In this document: one piece after another, positions 1 to 8,814 of the stretch
How positions within the stretch are numbered: position 1 is the stretch's first letter
How the letters are laid out: each line of letters begins with the position of its first letter
Origin: Thalassotalea ponticola
GTDB taxonomy: Bacteria; Pseudomonadota; Gammaproteobacteria; Enterobacterales; Alteromonadaceae
DNA length: 64,000 bases
Direction of reading: 5' to 3'
Assembly: GCF_041379045.1 (NCBI RefSeq)
Contig: NZ_CP166871.1
Coordinates: 3,038,001-3,102,000, forward strand
The notes under the pieces: model-generated
Told to the model about the DNA's origin: nothing
The model's input: only the letters and a program-made list of their open reading frames with translations
The model's database searches: none
Position numbers and translations under genes: made by a program

Positions 1-1
1 A

Positions 2-1717
2 CAATGGGCTGTTGCGACGGTAAAACAAGAAACACCAGCGCTAATACAAAGCGCCATCGATTATGTCATTGACGGCGATCAGCAATTCAGAGCTTTGGAA
101 AAACAGTTATCATCGGCACGACAAGCGAATAACGGCGCCCTCGAAGCGACGTTACTCGACCAAATCGACGCCATAAATGGCTACTCTCTCAATGCGCGTG
201 CAGGCGAGTTACTGCACGGTCTAGGTTTTACTCAGGACCAACTCACTGAGCCTGTTAAAAGTTTTTCCGGTGGTTGGCGGATGCGTTTAAACTTAGCTCA
301 AGCACTGATAAGTCGAGCCGATTTGATGTTGCTCGACGAACCAACTAACCACTTAGATTTAGATGCTGTCCTTTGGTTACAAAAGTGGTTAAATCGCTAC
401 CAAGGTACCCTAGTGCTCATTTCTCACGACCGCGACTTCCTTGACGCTGTGGTTAACGAAGTACTGCATATAGAGCATGCGACGGCGAAACTATACAACG
501 GCAATTATTCCGCGTTTGAGCGCCAGCGAGCCGAACACCTTGCCCAGCAAGACGCAATGTATCAAAAGCAAGTAAAAGAACGGCAACAGTTAACGGCGTT
601 TGTCGATAGATTTCGCGCCAAAGCATCGAAAGCCAAACAAGCACAAAGTCGCCTGAAACGCTTAGAAAAATTACCCGACTTAACGCCGGCCCACGTTGAC
701 AGCCAATTTAGTTTTGAGTTCAGCAATCCGTCGTATATGCCATACCCTTTGTTGTCGCTTGAAAACAGTGATTGTGGTTATGGCGACGAGGCAAAAATTT
801 TATCTCAAGTATCGCTCAATTTAGTACCCGGCAGTCGCATTGGTTTACTCGGTCGCAATGGCGCTGGTAAATCAACACTGATCAAATCGCTCGCCGGCGA
901 GTTGGCGCTAATGTCAGGTACTCGCTTTAGCGCTCAAGAGCTCAATATTGGCTATTTTTCTCAACACCAGTTAGAGCAACTGCACACTCTTGATACCGCT
1001 GTTAATCAGGTGTTACTTGCGCACCCGAGCTTAACCGAGCAACAAGCGCGTAATCACTTAGGTCGCTTTGGCTTTAGTGGCGATCAAGCGTTGAGTGTTA
1101 TTGATACCATGTCAGGTGGTGAAAAAGCGCGTTTGGTTCTCGCTTTAATCGTACTCGATCAACCTCAATTGCTATTACTCGATGAACCGACAAACCATTT
1201 AGATTTGGAAATGCGTCAAGCACTGGTGCTGGCCTTGCAGAATTTTAATGGCGCAATCATTCTCATCGCCCACGATCGCTATTTACTCGAATCGTGTGTT
1301 GATGAGTTCTATTTAGTTGGTCAAGGCTTAGTACAACCATTTGATGGCGACATTGACGACTATCAAAAATGGTTAGACGACGACAAAAAGGCGCTGCAAA
1401 GTAAGCAAAACCCTACCGACAACGTCGATAAGGTAGATAAAAAAGAACAACGTCGCTTACAGGCTGAATTACGCAAAAAAGCCGCTCCGTTAAAGAAGCA
1501 AGCCGATAAGCTTGAACAACAAATCGAATCGTGGCAGCAATCACTCGACGAAATCGAACAGCAAATGGCAGATCCGGCTACCTACGACGAGCAAAACAAA
1601 GACAAACTCAGCCAACTGTTGAAGCAACAATCTGAGCTAAAACCAAAACTCGAACAAGCTGAAGAAACCTGGATGACGTTACTCGAGCAAATTGAGGATA
1701 TCATGGCAGCCGAGTAG
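2..1717 (+). CDS. yheS: ABC-F family ATPase YheS (5' end outside window)
   Basis: Cytosolic ABC-F protein: two ATP-binding cassettes without membrane segments, a class acting on ribosomes rather than in transport. The reading frame is open from base 2, so the first Walker A lies upstream; the TTG at 95 is internal. Visible are the first signature (SGGWRMRL), a Walker B with DEPTNHLDLD, the inter-domain linker rich in Lys/Arg/Gln, the second Walker A (GLLGRNGAGKST), the second signature (SGGEKARL), a second DEPTNHLDLE and a charged C-terminal coiled coil. The sequence closely resembles E. coli YheS from memory, and yheT and yheU follow downstream as in E. coli. The exact ribosomal role of YheS is not settled. 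Confidence 0.95.
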   Translation, partial: QWAVATVKQETPALIQSAIDYVIDGDQQFRALEKQLSSARQANNGALEATLLDQIDAINGYSLNARAGELLHGLGFTQDQLTEPVKSFSGGWRMRLNLAQALISRADLMLLDEPTNHLDLDAVLWLQKWLNRYQGTLVLISHDRDFLDAVVNEVLHIEHATAKLYNGNYSAFERQRAEHLAQQDAMYQKQVKERQQLTAFVDRFRAKASKAKQAQSRLKRLEKLPDLTPAHVDSQFSFEFSNPSYMPYPLLSLENSDCGYGDEAKILSQVSLNLVPGSRIGLLGRNGAGKSTLIKSLAGELALMSGTRFSAQELNIGYFSQHQLEQLHTLDTAVNQVLLAHPSLTEQQARNHLGRFGFSGDQALSVIDTMSGGEKARLVLALIVLDQPQLLLLDEPTNHLDLEMRQALVLALQNFNGAIILIAHDRYLLESCVDEFYLVGQGLVQPFDGDIDDYQKWLDDDKKALQSKQNPTDNVDKVDKKEQRRLQAELRKKAAPLKKQADKLEQQIESWQQSLDEIEQQMADPATYDEQNKDKLSQLLKQQSELKPKLEQAEETWMTLLEQIEDIMAAE

Positions 1718-1805
1718 TGGTTATTTCGTCGATATATAGACAAAGTCGGCAGATGTTGTGCAAAACCGACTATTCTTAAAAAGACAATTTTGATGGAGCA
1801 TTAAA

Positions 1806-2249
1806 ATGAAACTGTTACATACAAGTGTGTTGCCGATTGCATTATTGGCTTTGACAGCCTGCCAAGAGGCGACGAATACCAGCGCCCCGGCAGAAAGCGC
1901 ACCACTAATCGGTTCTGTTTGGAACTTGGTTGAACTTGCAGGCAATCCCGAATCAACCGGTGATGAGGGCAAAACGATCTTTGTTGAATTTAACCAAGAA
2001 GATCAGCGTTATTTCGGTTTTGCCGGTTGTAATAATTACCAAGGAAAATACAGCATCGATGGATCAGATATAGATTTTGGCATCGCCGCGGCAACCAAAA
2101 AAATGTGTCAACAAGGTATGCAACAAGAAGATGCTTTGTTTGTCGCCCTAGATCAAACCACGAATTATCAAATAACCGGTTCAACGTTAACCCTATCCGA
2201 TGCATCAGGGCAAACATTAGCCGTGTTTCGCGTTGCTGCGAACAATTAA
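1806..2249 (+). CDS. META-domain lipoprotein (HslJ-like)
   Basis: 147-residue predicted lipoprotein. The N-terminus is a short basic-hydrophobic signal ending in a lipobox (LTAC, Cys about residue 19), so it should be lipid-anchored; no Asp follows the Cys, which favours the outer membrane. Residues from about 38 to the end match the META/HslJ fold: a W-x-L-V start, the FAGCNNYQGKY segment, an MxC pair and a beta-rich tail. HslJ is linked to heat and novobiocin tolerance in E. coli, but the function of most META lipoproteins is unknown. A GGAG sits about 8 bases before the ATG. It separates yheS from yheT, so it is an insertion relative to the E. coli order. Confidence 0.85.
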   Translation: MKLLHTSVLPIALLALTACQEATNTSAPAESAPLIGSVWNLVELAGNPESTGDEGKTIFVEFNQEDQRYFGFAGCNNYQGKYSIDGSDIDFGIAAATKKMCQQGMQQEDALFVALDQTTNYQITGSTLTLSDASGQTLAVFRVAANN

Positions 2250-2285
2250 AACAAGTCACCCATAGTGGCTTCTCTCATATTGACT

Positions 2286-2302
2286 GAGGGCATACAGCCC
2301 TC
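2286..2302. terminator. short GC hairpin after META lipoprotein gene, possible terminator
   Basis: GAGGGC (2286-2291) pairs with GCCCTC (2297-2302) over a 5-base loop, 36 bases after the lipoprotein stop codon. No T-run follows, so termination here is uncertain. Confidence 0.3.
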
Positions 2303-2410
2303 TATCAACGCCTTAGACATGCCGTCAAAACGGCCTTGATACCTGTTTAATTAACGAAAACACGGTATAATCATCAGCTTGTTCACGGTTGATAAACAAC
2401 ACACGAAAAA

Positions 2411-3391
2411 ATGAAACTAGACAGTAATTTTAAACCTGCTTGGTGGTTGCGCAATTGTCATTTGCAAACCATGGCCGGTAAGCTTCTGAGAAAAAACTTA
2501 CATCTAGATACGATCACTGAAACGGTAGAAACCCCTGATGGTGATTTCGTTGAGTTGGCGTGGACTGAGGATCCTGCTCATTCTGCACAAAAGCCCATCG
2601 TGTTTGTGTTGCACGGATTAGAGGGTTCTATCGATAGTCATTACGCCAAAGGTATGATGGCAGCAATTAAGCAGCGTGGCTGGATTGCCGTGTTAATGCA
2701 CTTTCGCGGTTGCTCGGGCAAACCCAATCGGCACGGTCCGAGCTATCACAGCGGCGACACGTATGATGTCCATTATTGCGTTCATTATTTACAGCAGCGC
2801 TTCGCAAATCGTCAGTTGGCTATTTTGGGCTTTTCGCTCGGTGGCAATGTATTGGCGAATTACCTCGCCCAAGATCAGCACACCCCGTTTCAAGCAAGCG
2901 CTATTATTTGTGCGCCGTTGCACTTGCACAGTTGCAGTACCCGCATATCGCAAGGTTTCTCTAAGGTCTATCAAAAGTATTTGGTCGATATGCTAAAAGC
3001 AAGTACGCTCACTAAAATTGAACTCGGCTTAATCAATCACATTGACAAAGAGGCATTGCGAAATATTCGCTTACTTGCCGACTTTGACGAGTCGGTTACC
3101 GCCCCGATTCACGGTTTTGACAGTGCCATCGATTACTATGAAAAAGTCAGTGGCTTGTATCAATTGGCACAAATTCGTACCCCTACTCTGGTCTTGCACG
3201 CCCTCGACGATCCGTTTTTATGCCATCAGTTCATTGATAAGCTGCCTGAAAGTCGATACCTAACTTATGAAATCAGTAAGCGCGGTGGTCATGTTGGCTT
3301 TATTGGTGGACACAATCCATTAAAACCGAGTTACTATATTGAGCAACGGGTGCTTGATTACTTTGAACAGACTTGGCCACAGGCGCTATAA
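2411..3391 (+). CDS. yheT: YheT family alpha/beta hydrolase
   Basis: 326-residue predicted cytosolic hydrolase of the AB-hydrolase YheT family. The N-terminal W-W-x-R-N-x-H-x-Q-T pattern is typical of YheT. The oxyanion-hole segment VLHGLEGS lies near residues 67-73, the nucleophile elbow GFSLGG places Ser at about 142, Asp lies in ALDDPF near 267 and His in GGHVGF near 294, giving a complete triad. Substrate is unknown; relatives are annotated as esterases. A TATAAT at 2366-2371 may serve as its promoter, though no good -35 is spaced correctly. yheU follows 16 bases after the stop, so the two are probably cotranscribed. Confidence 0.93.
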   Translation: MKLDSNFKPAWWLRNCHLQTMAGKLLRKNLHLDTITETVETPDGDFVELAWTEDPAHSAQKPIVFVLHGLEGSIDSHYAKGMMAAIKQRGWIAVLMHFRGCSGKPNRHGPSYHSGDTYDVHYCVHYLQQRFANRQLAILGFSLGGNVLANYLAQDQHTPFQASAIICAPLHLHSCSTRISQGFSKVYQKYLVDMLKASTLTKIELGLINHIDKEALRNIRLLADFDESVTAPIHGFDSAIDYYEKVSGLYQLAQIRTPTLVLHALDDPFLCHQFIDKLPESRYLTYEISKRGGHVGFIGGHNPLKPSYYIEQRVLDYFEQTWPQAL

Positions 3392-3407
3392 CTACCGAGA
3401 TTTACCG

Positions 3408-3635
3408 ATGATAATCCCGATCGAACAGATAAACAGCGACACCTTAGATAATCTCATTGAATCCTATGTACTGCGCGAAGGTACAGACTACGGTGAACAC
3501 GAGTTATCTTTAGCGACGAAAAAACAGCAACTAAAACAGAAGTTGCAAGCTGGCGAGTACGTTATCGTCTATTCCGAGCTACATGAAACCATCAATATCG
3601 TCGAAAAAAGCCAGTTTTTGCAAGCAGGTGACTAA
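3408..3635 (+). CDS. yheU: YheU family protein
   Basis: 75-residue small cytosolic protein of the UPF0270/YheU family. The start at 3408 (MIIPIEQ) is chosen because the protein then aligns end to end with E. coli YheU (72 aa), including [11 protein letters not shown] and the SELHETINI segment near the C-terminus; the longer frame from 3339 would overlap yheT. Function is unknown. Position directly after yheT reproduces the E. coli order. Confidence 0.93.
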   Translation: MIIPIEQINSDTLDNLIESYVLREGTDYGEHELSLATKKQQLKQKLQAGEYVIVYSELHETINIVEKSQFLQAGD

Positions 3636-3651
3636 GGCATCGCCACCGACA

Positions 3652-3682
3652 CAAGTGGTGTCAGGTATAAGCACACCACTTG
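3652..3682. terminator. hairpin between convergent yheU and yceI-like gene
   Basis: A perfect 10-bp stem (3652-3661 with 3673-3682) and an 11-base loop lie in the short gap between two converging genes. There is no T-run on either strand, so it is only a possible terminator. Confidence 0.35.
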
Positions 3683-3701
3683 CGGTTATCGCGTTGAGCG
3701 A

Positions 3702-4283
3702 TTAACGGGTAAACACTAGGCTAAAGGTTACCGGTACGGCATTTGAAATGCTCGGCAAGCCAGCAATTTCTGTCAGTTTAGTCACCCCTTCGCTTAACCC
3801 AAAATCACTGGCACTGATAACAACAGGTTGGCTGGTTGAGACAAATAAAGTATTTTTATCAACGCGAATCACACGACATTTGGCCGTGAATGGTTGGCTT
3901 TTACCGTGTAGGTCAAGGTGCCCCTCAAGCGTTAAGGGATGCACCTGGCCGAGGGTTAACCCAGCTAGCATACTTTCGCTTACCTCGGCTCGCACCACCG
4001 CGGTGGCAAATTGGTCTGTATTAAACAGCATTTGCTTCATCCGCGTATCTCTAATATCAATACCTGTATTAACACTGTTTAAGGCAATGTCTATTTGCGC
4101 TTGGCCATCGTCATTAATGAAACCCGATAGCCTGTCAAAACGATGGACTTCTGCAATATCTTGCTTCTTGATACTGACAAAGCTCAACGATGATTGTTGC
4201 CCTTCCAGTTGCCAATTTGCCAGTGCGGTAAAGCTTGTACAGACAAAAGTGGCGATTACTACGCTGCGTAAAAAGGTTATCAT
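3702..4283 (-). CDS. YceI-family periplasmic protein
   Basis: 193-residue exported protein. A signal peptide (basic start, hydrophobic core, ALA/NW cleavage near residue 22) precedes a YceI-like lipocalin beta-barrel that begins W-x-L-E and ends in SVTFSLVF-type strands. Family members bind isoprenoid lipids such as polyprenyl chains; binding here is inferred from family only. It is single-copy and convergent to yheU, and starts 36 bases beyond the cysQ stop on the same strand, so it may be read with cysQ. Confidence 0.85.
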   Translation of the reverse strand: MITFLRSVVIATFVCTSFTALANWQLEGQQSSLSFVSIKKQDIAEVHRFDRLSGFINDDGQAQIDIALNSVNTGIDIRDTRMKQMLFNTDQFATAVVRAEVSESMLAGLTLGQVHPLTLEGHLDLHGKSQPFTAKCRVIRVDKNTLFVSTSQPVVISASDFGLSEGVTKLTEIAGLPSISNAVPVTFSLVFTR

Positions 4284-4318
4284 ATCGCTTCCCTCACATT
4301 AAAAGTATCGGTATAAAA

Positions 4319-5146
4319 TCAGTCGCTACTGCGACTGCATCGATGTGGAATGATCACAGATTGCCAATCGATATTACCATTGCCCAAACCAATAAAGTCT
4401 GGATTCATTAAACTCGGACGTCGATTATAGCTTAGTGCATTCAATTCACTGTCGACAATATTACCACCGGCCTCTTGTAAAATAATATGGCTAGCACCGG
4501 TATCCCACTCACCGGTGGGACCAATGCGTATGTACAAATCTGTACTGCCTTCTGCAATCTGACAACTTTTCAGCGAACAACTGCCCAGTGGCTTGTGTTG
4601 ATAGGCGTAATCCTGATTTAAATAAGGCTCGATAACCGCTAGCTTTTGTCGACGGGAAACGCCAACATTGAGCGGTCGACGCCCGTCGTAATCGGCTACC
4701 TGTATACGTTGGGTATGCGCAAGTGATTGCTTATACGCCCCCTCGCCTTTACTGGCGTAGTACGTCACTTGATGTGCTGGCGCATGAATTACGCCAATCG
4801 TTGGCCAATTGGCTTCCACTAAGGCGATATTGACGGCAAAGTCACCACTTCTGGCGATAAATTCCCCGGTACCGTCAATGGGATCGAGTAGCCAGTACCG
4901 TTGCCAGTGTTGTCGTTGTTGCCAGTCGAGGTTAGTGCTCTCTTCAGAAATGATTGGAATATCGGGTGTTAGCCGTTGTAAGCCATCAATTAACACCTGA
5001 TTTGCCGCTAAATCAGCGCTGGTTACCGGTGAGTCATCCGCTTTTTGATATTGCTCAAAATTGCCCTGGTGGTAAAAGCGCATCACCTCCTCACCAGCGG
5101 TTTGCGCAAGTTCTATGGCGATTTCTAACAACCTAGCGTGATTCAT
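4319..5146 (-). CDS. cysQ: 3'(2'),5'-bisphosphate nucleotidase CysQ
   Basis: 275 residues, somewhat longer than E. coli CysQ (246), with an extended C-terminus. It belongs to the inositol-monophosphatase fold: ISEES near residue 68, the metal-binding DPIDGTGEF near 92, and WDTGASHIILQEAGG near 214. The enzyme removes the 3' phosphate from PAP, a by-product of sulfate assimilation and acyl-carrier-protein charging. The nudE stop is 2 bases before its ATG, so nudE and cysQ form one transcription unit of nucleotide clean-up enzymes. Confidence 0.93.
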   Translation of the reverse strand: MNHARLLEIAIELAQTAGEEVMRFYHQGNFEQYQKADDSPVTSADLAANQVLIDGLQRLTPDIPIISEESTNLDWQQRQHWQRYWLLDPIDGTGEFIARSGDFAVNIALVEANWPTIGVIHAPAHQVTYYASKGEGAYKQSLAHTQRIQVADYDGRRPLNVGVSRRQKLAVIEPYLNQDYAYQHKPLGSCSLKSCQIAEGSTDLYIRIGPTGEWDTGASHIILQEAGGNIVDSELNALSYNRRPSLMNPDFIGLGNGNIDWQSVIIPHRCSRSSD

Positions 5147-5148
5147 GG

Positions 5149-5706
5149 TTAACCTTTTTGTCTATCTAGCAATAACATTAGCGCACTGATACTGCGTGCC
5201 TCGGTAAAATCTGGTTGCGCCAGTAATTGGTGATAATCTGCTAATTTCCAATGCACTTGTTGCAATGGTTCAGGCTCATCGCCTTCGAGTTGGCTAGAGT
5301 AAAGCCCGCGCGCAACATACAGTTGCATCGTGGCATTAAAAAACGCAGGTGCTAAGCTCACCTGATGCAAAAATTCAATCGACTTTGCGCCGTAGCCAAT
5401 TTCTTCTTGCATCTCCCGATTAGCCGCTTGTTCGCCACTCTCGCCGGGGTCAATAAGGCCTTTGGGAAACCCCAACTGATATGAATGTGTTCCGGCGCAA
5501 TACTCGCGCACTAGAATCATCGTGTCATCATCTAACATAGGCACCACTAGCACGGCGCCCGAGCCACTGCCTTTTATTTTTTCATAGGTGCGCAGCTGAC
5601 CGTTACTAAAGCGAAGATCAATGGCCTCAACTGTAACTAAGCGACTTTTCGCAACATCTTGGCTATGCAATATCTCGGGTAATTGTAATTTGTTATCGTT
5701 ATTCAT
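5149..5706 (-). CDS. nudE: ADP compounds hydrolase NudE (Nudix)
   Basis: 185-residue cytosolic Nudix hydrolase. The Nudix box is intact: G-L-I-D-P-G-E then REMQEEIG, near residues 92-114. Length and the N-terminal region match E. coli NudE, which splits ADP-ribose, Ap3A and NADH. It is divergent from the yrfG-like gene and upstream of cysQ; nudE next to yrfG is a conserved gammaproteobacterial pairing. Confidence 0.9.
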   Translation of the reverse strand: MNNDNKLQLPEILHSQDVAKSRLVTVEAIDLRFSNGQLRTYEKIKGSGSGAVLVVPMLDDDTMILVREYCAGTHSYQLGFPKGLIDPGESGEQAANREMQEEIGYGAKSIEFLHQVSLAPAFFNATMQLYVARGLYSSQLEGDEPEPLQQVHWKLADYHQLLAQPDFTEARSISALMLLLDRQKG

Positions 5707-5846
5707 ATAGCTCTATACTTCTCATCCATCGCGCAACGTAAAACAACGGCATGCCCATGACCCAAAACTTCTCTTTTAAGCATAGCAAAACGATGTTAGT
5801 TTCTTAATAATATACTTAAATGATAGCCGTATTGATAGGGTAAACG

Positions 5847-6524
5847 ATGCTAGATTGGGCAAACATAAAAACCGTATTGTTAGATATGGATGGCACCATA
5901 TTAGATTTGCATTTTGACAACTATTTTTGGTTACAACACCTGCCCAAACGATACGCACAGGTGCACGGCATCAGCGTTAGTGAGGCACAAGACTTTTTGG
6001 CGCAAAAATATCGCGATGTAGAAGGAACCATCTCTTGGTATTGCCTCGATTATTGGGCCGAACAAACCAATATGGCCATTACCGAAATCAAGCGAGAAAT
6101 TGATCACCTGATCCGGTTGCGCGATGACGCGCACGACTTTATGCAGGCGCTGAGACAATCTGGTCGACAGGTTATTTTAGTCACCAATGCCCACCCTGAT
6201 AGCTTGAGTTTAAAAATCGAAAAAACTGCGTTAGATAAATATTTTGACCGACTGATTTCATGCCATCAATACGGTGTCAGTAAAGAGTCGCAACAACTGT
6301 GGCGGCAATTGCAACATGATATTGGTTTTGACAAACAACACACATTATTCGTCGATGATACCATTAGCGTGCTCGATGCCGCCAAACGCTATGGTATCGC
6401 TCACCTATTGGCGATAGCCAACCCTGACAGCCAGCAACCCGTGCGCCACATTGAGCACTATCCTGCCATCGCTAATTACGACGTGTTGATCAAAGATATT
6501 CTCACTCAGGCACCTGCGCCGTAA
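5847..6524 (+). CDS. yrfG: GMP/IMP nucleotidase YrfG-like (HAD)
   Basis: 225-residue HAD hydrolase. Motif I is LLDMDGTILDL near residues 12-22 (nucleophile and acid/base Asp), motif II VTNAHPD near 119, and motif IV VDDTISVLDAA near 172. The opening block with HFDNYFW and HLPKRYA is characteristic of YrfG, a purine 5'-nucleotidase in E. coli. It is divergent from nudE with a 140-base promoter gap. Substrate is assigned by family likeness only. Confidence 0.88.
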   Translation: MLDWANIKTVLLDMDGTILDLHFDNYFWLQHLPKRYAQVHGISVSEAQDFLAQKYRDVEGTISWYCLDYWAEQTNMAITEIKREIDHLIRLRDDAHDFMQALRQSGRQVILVTNAHPDSLSLKIEKTALDKYFDRLISCHQYGVSKESQQLWRQLQHDIGFDKQHTLFVDDTISVLDAAKRYGIAHLLAIANPDSQQPVRHIEHYPAIANYDVLIKDILTQAPAP

Positions 6525-6543
6525 GTAGTCATACGATGGCGGC

Positions 6544-6577
6544 GCTTGGTGGTTGTATCGCATACGAACCACCAAGC
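6544..6577. terminator. long hairpin between convergent yrfG and pepD
   Basis: A near-perfect stem of about 15 bp (6544-6558 with 6562-6577, one bulged C) fills the 62-base gap between the two converging stops. A U-tract is missing on both strands, so it may act as a weak bidirectional terminator or protect the RNA 3' ends. Confidence 0.4.
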
Positions 6578-6586
6578 ACATGATCG

Positions 6587-8044
6587 CTATTTATGAGGAA
6601 TGTTAGCCAGAACGCGGGTTAATAGCTTCCAATATTCACTTACCGATGTAATATCGACTTTTTCATCCGGTGAGTGAGGAAACTTTATCGTTGGGCCAAT
6701 GGACACCATATCTAAATGTGGGTATTCGGTTTTAAACAGTCCACATTCTAAACCGGCGTGAATGACCATCACCTCTGGCCAGTTATCAAATAACTGATGA
6801 TATGTTTCACGCACTAAGTGCATGATAGGTGAATCCGTACTCGGCTTCCATCCTGGGTAAGCGCCTGAGAACTCTACCTGTGCACCGGCTAAGCTAAACA
6901 GTGACTCAACCTGTTCTTCGATTTGAATTCGCCCGTCGTCATGCAGTGAGCGGATCAAGTTAAGCACTACCAGTTTAGGCCCTTTGCAACGTATCACGCC
7001 GAGGTTAATTGACGTTTCAACAATACCTTCAATATCATCACTCATGCGCTGCACGCCATTAGGTGCCGCATTAAGCGCTGATAAAATACGGTGCTGACAC
7101 TCTTTACTCCACATTTGCTCAAACTCTTCAGGCTGAATTAGCATCATGGTTAATTCTGGCTCTACCACGGCTAAATTTGTCTGAATTTGGGCTAAATATG
7201 TCGAAAATGCGTTTTGCAATGCATCGATGTGTTTTGCATCAACGACAAAGCTAGCGTTTGCTTCGCGAGGAATTGCATTGCGTAAACTACCACCGTTGAG
7301 TTCGGTCAGTTGGATGCCAAACTGCTTACTTGCCTGCAGTAAAAAGCGCACTAGCAACTTATTGGCGTTACCGCGACCGAGGTGAATATCGACACCCGAG
7401 TGACCACCTTTTAAACCGGAAATACTCAAATTGAACGATTGCCAGTCCGTTGGTACTGCTTGCATTTCTAATGGAAAAGTTGCTGTTGCATCAACGCCAC
7501 CAGCACAGCCCATGTATACTTCGCCCTCTTGCTCTGAGTCTGTATTGATCAAAATATCGCCGTCTAACCAACCTGCTTTGAGGCCAAACGCGCCACTCAT
7601 ACCGGCTTCTTCATCAATCGTAACTAACACTTCAAGCGGGCCGTGTTTAAGGTCGTCACTTGCCAATACCGCCAATGCCGAAGCCAAGCCGATACCGTTA
7701 TCAGCGCCTAGCGTCGTCCCCTCTGCAGTTACCCACTCACCATCGATATAAGGGCGAATCGGATCGTTGAGAAAGTCGTGCTCTGTGCCGGCATTTTTCT
7801 GCGGCACCATGTCCATATGAGCCTGTAAAATAACTCCTTTACAGTTTTCCATGCCTGGCGTTGCTGGCTTCTTTAAAAATAAGTTACCGACGGTATCTTC
7901 TTTACACTCAATACCCAGTTCACACGCCCACTGCTGAATCCACGCAGAGATCTTTTGTTCGTGCTTTGACGGGTGTGGAATAGCACAAATATTGGCAAAT
8001 ATAGACCATAAAGACGATGGCTGTAACTGACTTAATTCACTCAT
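6587..8044 (-). CDS. pepD: Aminoacyl-histidine dipeptidase PepD
   Basis: 485-residue zinc dipeptidase (M20 family) that cleaves Xaa-His dipeptides such as carnosine. The start at 8044 (MSELSQL) is preferred over the upstream ATG at 8077: it has a GAGTG box upstream and gives exactly the E. coli length. Metal ligands visible in order: AHMDMVPQ, GADNGIGLA, DEEAGMSGA, NTDSE and the C-terminal HAGLECG. A hairpin separates it from slmA upstream, so it is probably its own unit. Confidence 0.95.
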   Translation of the reverse strand: MSELSQLQPSSLWSIFANICAIPHPSKHEQKISAWIQQWACELGIECKEDTVGNLFLKKPATPGMENCKGVILQAHMDMVPQKNAGTEHDFLNDPIRPYIDGEWVTAEGTTLGADNGIGLASALAVLASDDLKHGPLEVLVTIDEEAGMSGAFGLKAGWLDGDILINTDSEQEGEVYMGCAGGVDATATFPLEMQAVPTDWQSFNLSISGLKGGHSGVDIHLGRGNANKLLVRFLLQASKQFGIQLTELNGGSLRNAIPREANASFVVDAKHIDALQNAFSTYLAQIQTNLAVVEPELTMMLIQPEEFEQMWSKECQHRILSALNAAPNGVQRMSDDIEGIVETSINLGVIRCKGPKLVVLNLIRSLHDDGRIQIEEQVESLFSLAGAQVEFSGAYPGWKPSTDSPIMHLVRETYHQLFDNWPEVMVIHAGLECGLFKTEYPHLDMVSIGPTIKFPHSPDEKVDITSVSEYWKLLTRVLANIPHK

Positions 8045-8059
8045 AATACACTCTTTTAA

Positions 8060-8097
8060 ATAAAATAAAGCCAGCAAAGAAAGTTCCTATTGCTGGC
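8060..8097 (-). terminator. Rho-independent terminator of slmA
   Basis: On the minus strand GCCAGCAA pairs with TTGCTGGC (8090-8097 and 8070-8077) and is followed by TTTATTTTAT. It lies between the slmA stop and the pepD start. Confidence 0.6.
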
Positions 8098-8135
8098 CTG
8101 ACATTAAATACAAACCGGTTAGTAAAAATCGCTTA

Positions 8136-8720
8136 TTAACACGAGGCGGTTAAAAACTGCCATTGCTCCGCGAAACTTTCACTTGGCTTTTTCTCGAAAC
8201 CCGAACGCACATAGGCGCCGATTTTGCCTTCGCAATAGCTCAATAAAATATTCGCTAACGCACCTTCGGCTATACTGAAGCTCTTGCCCTCACGCAATTT
8301 GCGTTCGCGCAGGATTTGCTTGAATTGGGTTTCAAGTTTCTCGAATAACTGATGCACTCGGGCTCTGAGGCGTTCGTTTTCGCCAACCAGAGCATCACCG
8401 GCTAAAATTCTGCACATACCCGGATTGCGTTCGGCAAAGACAAGAATCACATGTGCAATGTGCTGACAACGCACAAGTGTTTCTTTTTGCTCAGATAAAA
8501 TAATATTAATTCTTGAAAAGATCGCTTCTTCGATGTACTCAATCAAACCTTCAAACATACGGGCTTTTGAAGGGAAGTGACGATACAAAGCAGCTTCAGA
8601 AAAACCAACTTCACCCGCCAGCTTTGCCGTGGTAATGCGTTGCCCTGGGCTCGTTTCTAACATGTGCGCCAAGCACTCTAGAATTTGTTGTCTTCTATTC
8701 GTTTTTTGATTCTCTGACAT
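8136..8720 (-). CDS. slmA: Nucleoid occlusion factor SlmA
   Basis: 194-residue TetR-fold DNA-binding protein that blocks FtsZ-ring assembly over the chromosome. The N-terminal helix-turn-helix ([20 protein letters not shown], residues about 29-49) and the following [17 protein letters not shown] segment are those of SlmA, and length matches E. coli (198). It lies downstream of coaBC as in E. coli, but dut, normally between them, is missing here. Confidence 0.93.
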   Translation of the reverse strand: MSENQKTNRRQQILECLAHMLETSPGQRITTAKLAGEVGFSEAALYRHFPSKARMFEGLIEYIEEAIFSRINIILSEQKETLVRCQHIAHVILVFAERNPGMCRILAGDALVGENERLRARVHQLFEKLETQFKQILRERKLREGKSFSIAEGALANILLSYCEGKIGAYVRSGFEKKPSESFAEQWQFLTASC

Positions 8721-8814
8721 TGGATTATTCTTCTTTAGTTTACGTCTACTGATGGCAGCTATTATTCGACCACAGGTGCCACAGATTTATTGTTATCAGC
8801 CGTCTGTGCAGCCG

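Noticed and set aside
95..1717. YheS starting at the internal TTG (95)
   Set aside because: The frame is open to the left edge and aligns with YheS residues upstream of 95, so the gene begins outside the window.
3748..4302. 184-codon plus-strand frame opposite the YceI gene
   Set aside because: Antisense shadow of a well-supported gene.
8721..8814. Continuation of coding after the coaBC stop in another frame (remnant of dut)
   Set aside because: The short frame shows no dUTPase motif; treated as chance.
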